Shown piece by piece: positions 63,580 to 64,000 of a stretch of DNA of 64,000 bases; the stretch's first letter is position 1, and every line of letters starts with the position of its first letter. The stretch comes from Wolfiporia cocos (Eukaryota > Basidiomycota > Agaricomycetes > Polyporales > Phaeolaceae), in assembly GCA_029448655.1 (NCBI GenBank), contig JACCLO010000005.1, positions 3,472,001 through 3,536,000 of the forward strand, written 5' to 3'. Made by a program: the position numbers and the translations under genes. A model generated the notes under the pieces. It was not told where the DNA came from and did no database searches. It worked only from the letters and a program-made list of their open reading frames with translations.

Positions 63580-64000
63580 TGACACAGAATACCTGTGGGA
63601 CTCACCAAGCCTTACACCTATGTGTAAAGGCGACCTGGAGAGGAGGTACTCAATGCAGCAGAGCAGGTGGATGGTGCTTCTACGGCGGACGCCAAGAAGA
63701 ATAGAACTAAAGTTAAAGGGCGTCAAGCCCCTACTTATATACATGTTTATTCAGATGGCACGTGCTACTAGCTAGTACTACCATTCCGGGTTATGTGGCT
63801 TTGCCAATGGGCGAAGCTTAGCTTATCTGATGTTTATGGACTCTATCTACAATGGCCGTGGAAGGCCCTAATGGCCGAACCAATTGTAAAAGAGGGATTA
63901 GTGCTTATCTTGTTGTAACACGGGCGCAGCCCGGGTATATAGGAAGGCCGATTGCCGGATACCTGGCAGTATAATGGCTATTGGTCGGTCTTTGTTGGAT
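63580..64000 (-). repeat. Family L1 LTR (reverse), runs off the window
   Basis: Starts TGACACAGAATACC; follows the L1 pattern (gcttctacggcg, catgtttattc, gggcgcagcccgggtata) to the window end. Confidence 0.85.

Overview
The window is a fungal-type repeat island with no recognisable single-copy host gene. It is built almost entirely from LTR retrotransposons inserted into one another. The host is probably a filamentous fungus, most likely a basidiomycete: the intact proteins are Ty3/gypsy chromoviral polyproteins with chromodomains and dUTPase domains, a combination reported from basidiomycetes. Species cannot be fixed from the sequence. The dense nesting suggests heterochromatin, possibly pericentromeric; that is inference.

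Layout. 1-12.5 kb: decayed LTRs, Ty1/copia RT and RNase H fragments (about 4.2-5.5 and 8.7-9.1 kb) and a broken Ty3 gag/protease (9.8-12.05 kb). 12.6-28.05 kb: Ty3-A (+ strand), with ORF0, gag and pol, broken by seven insertions, each with a 5-bp target-site duplication (TSD). 28-32.4 kb: partial LTRs and the 3' half of Ty3-D. 33.0-53.8 kb: Ty3-C (+), 373-bp LTRs differing at three sites, TSD CATAC, with dUTPase placed between Gag and protease. It is interrupted by a whole second element, Ty3-M (- strand, 39.5-49.6 kb, open ORF0, gag and pol, dUTPase at the Pol C-terminus), and by three solo LTRs. 53.8-64 kb: a second TRIM-1 copy and many nested solo LTRs of about eight families.

How the parts work together. 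Gag forms particles. Pol supplies protease, reverse transcriptase, RNase H, integrase (with a chromodomain in A and M) and dUTPase. Every element that keeps an LTR/internal junction (Ty3-A, -C, -M and the short TRIM-1 and TRIM-2) has, just inside its 5' LTR, 10-12 nt complementary to a segment about 30-40 bp after the LTR TATA box. This is the self-priming arrangement known from Tf1/sushi elements. Most families share TGTCAC...GTG(A/T)CA termini, so a few integrases may have moved the short elements too.

Most unusual points: two different dUTPase positions in Ty3 elements of one locus; a coiled-coil ORF0 before gag; palindromes with compensatory changes between TATA and self-primer and at LTR 3' ends; a double-hairpin module in two unrelated LTRs; and signs of recombination between elements (mismatched TSDs, an extra truncated LTR, mosaic LTR pairs).
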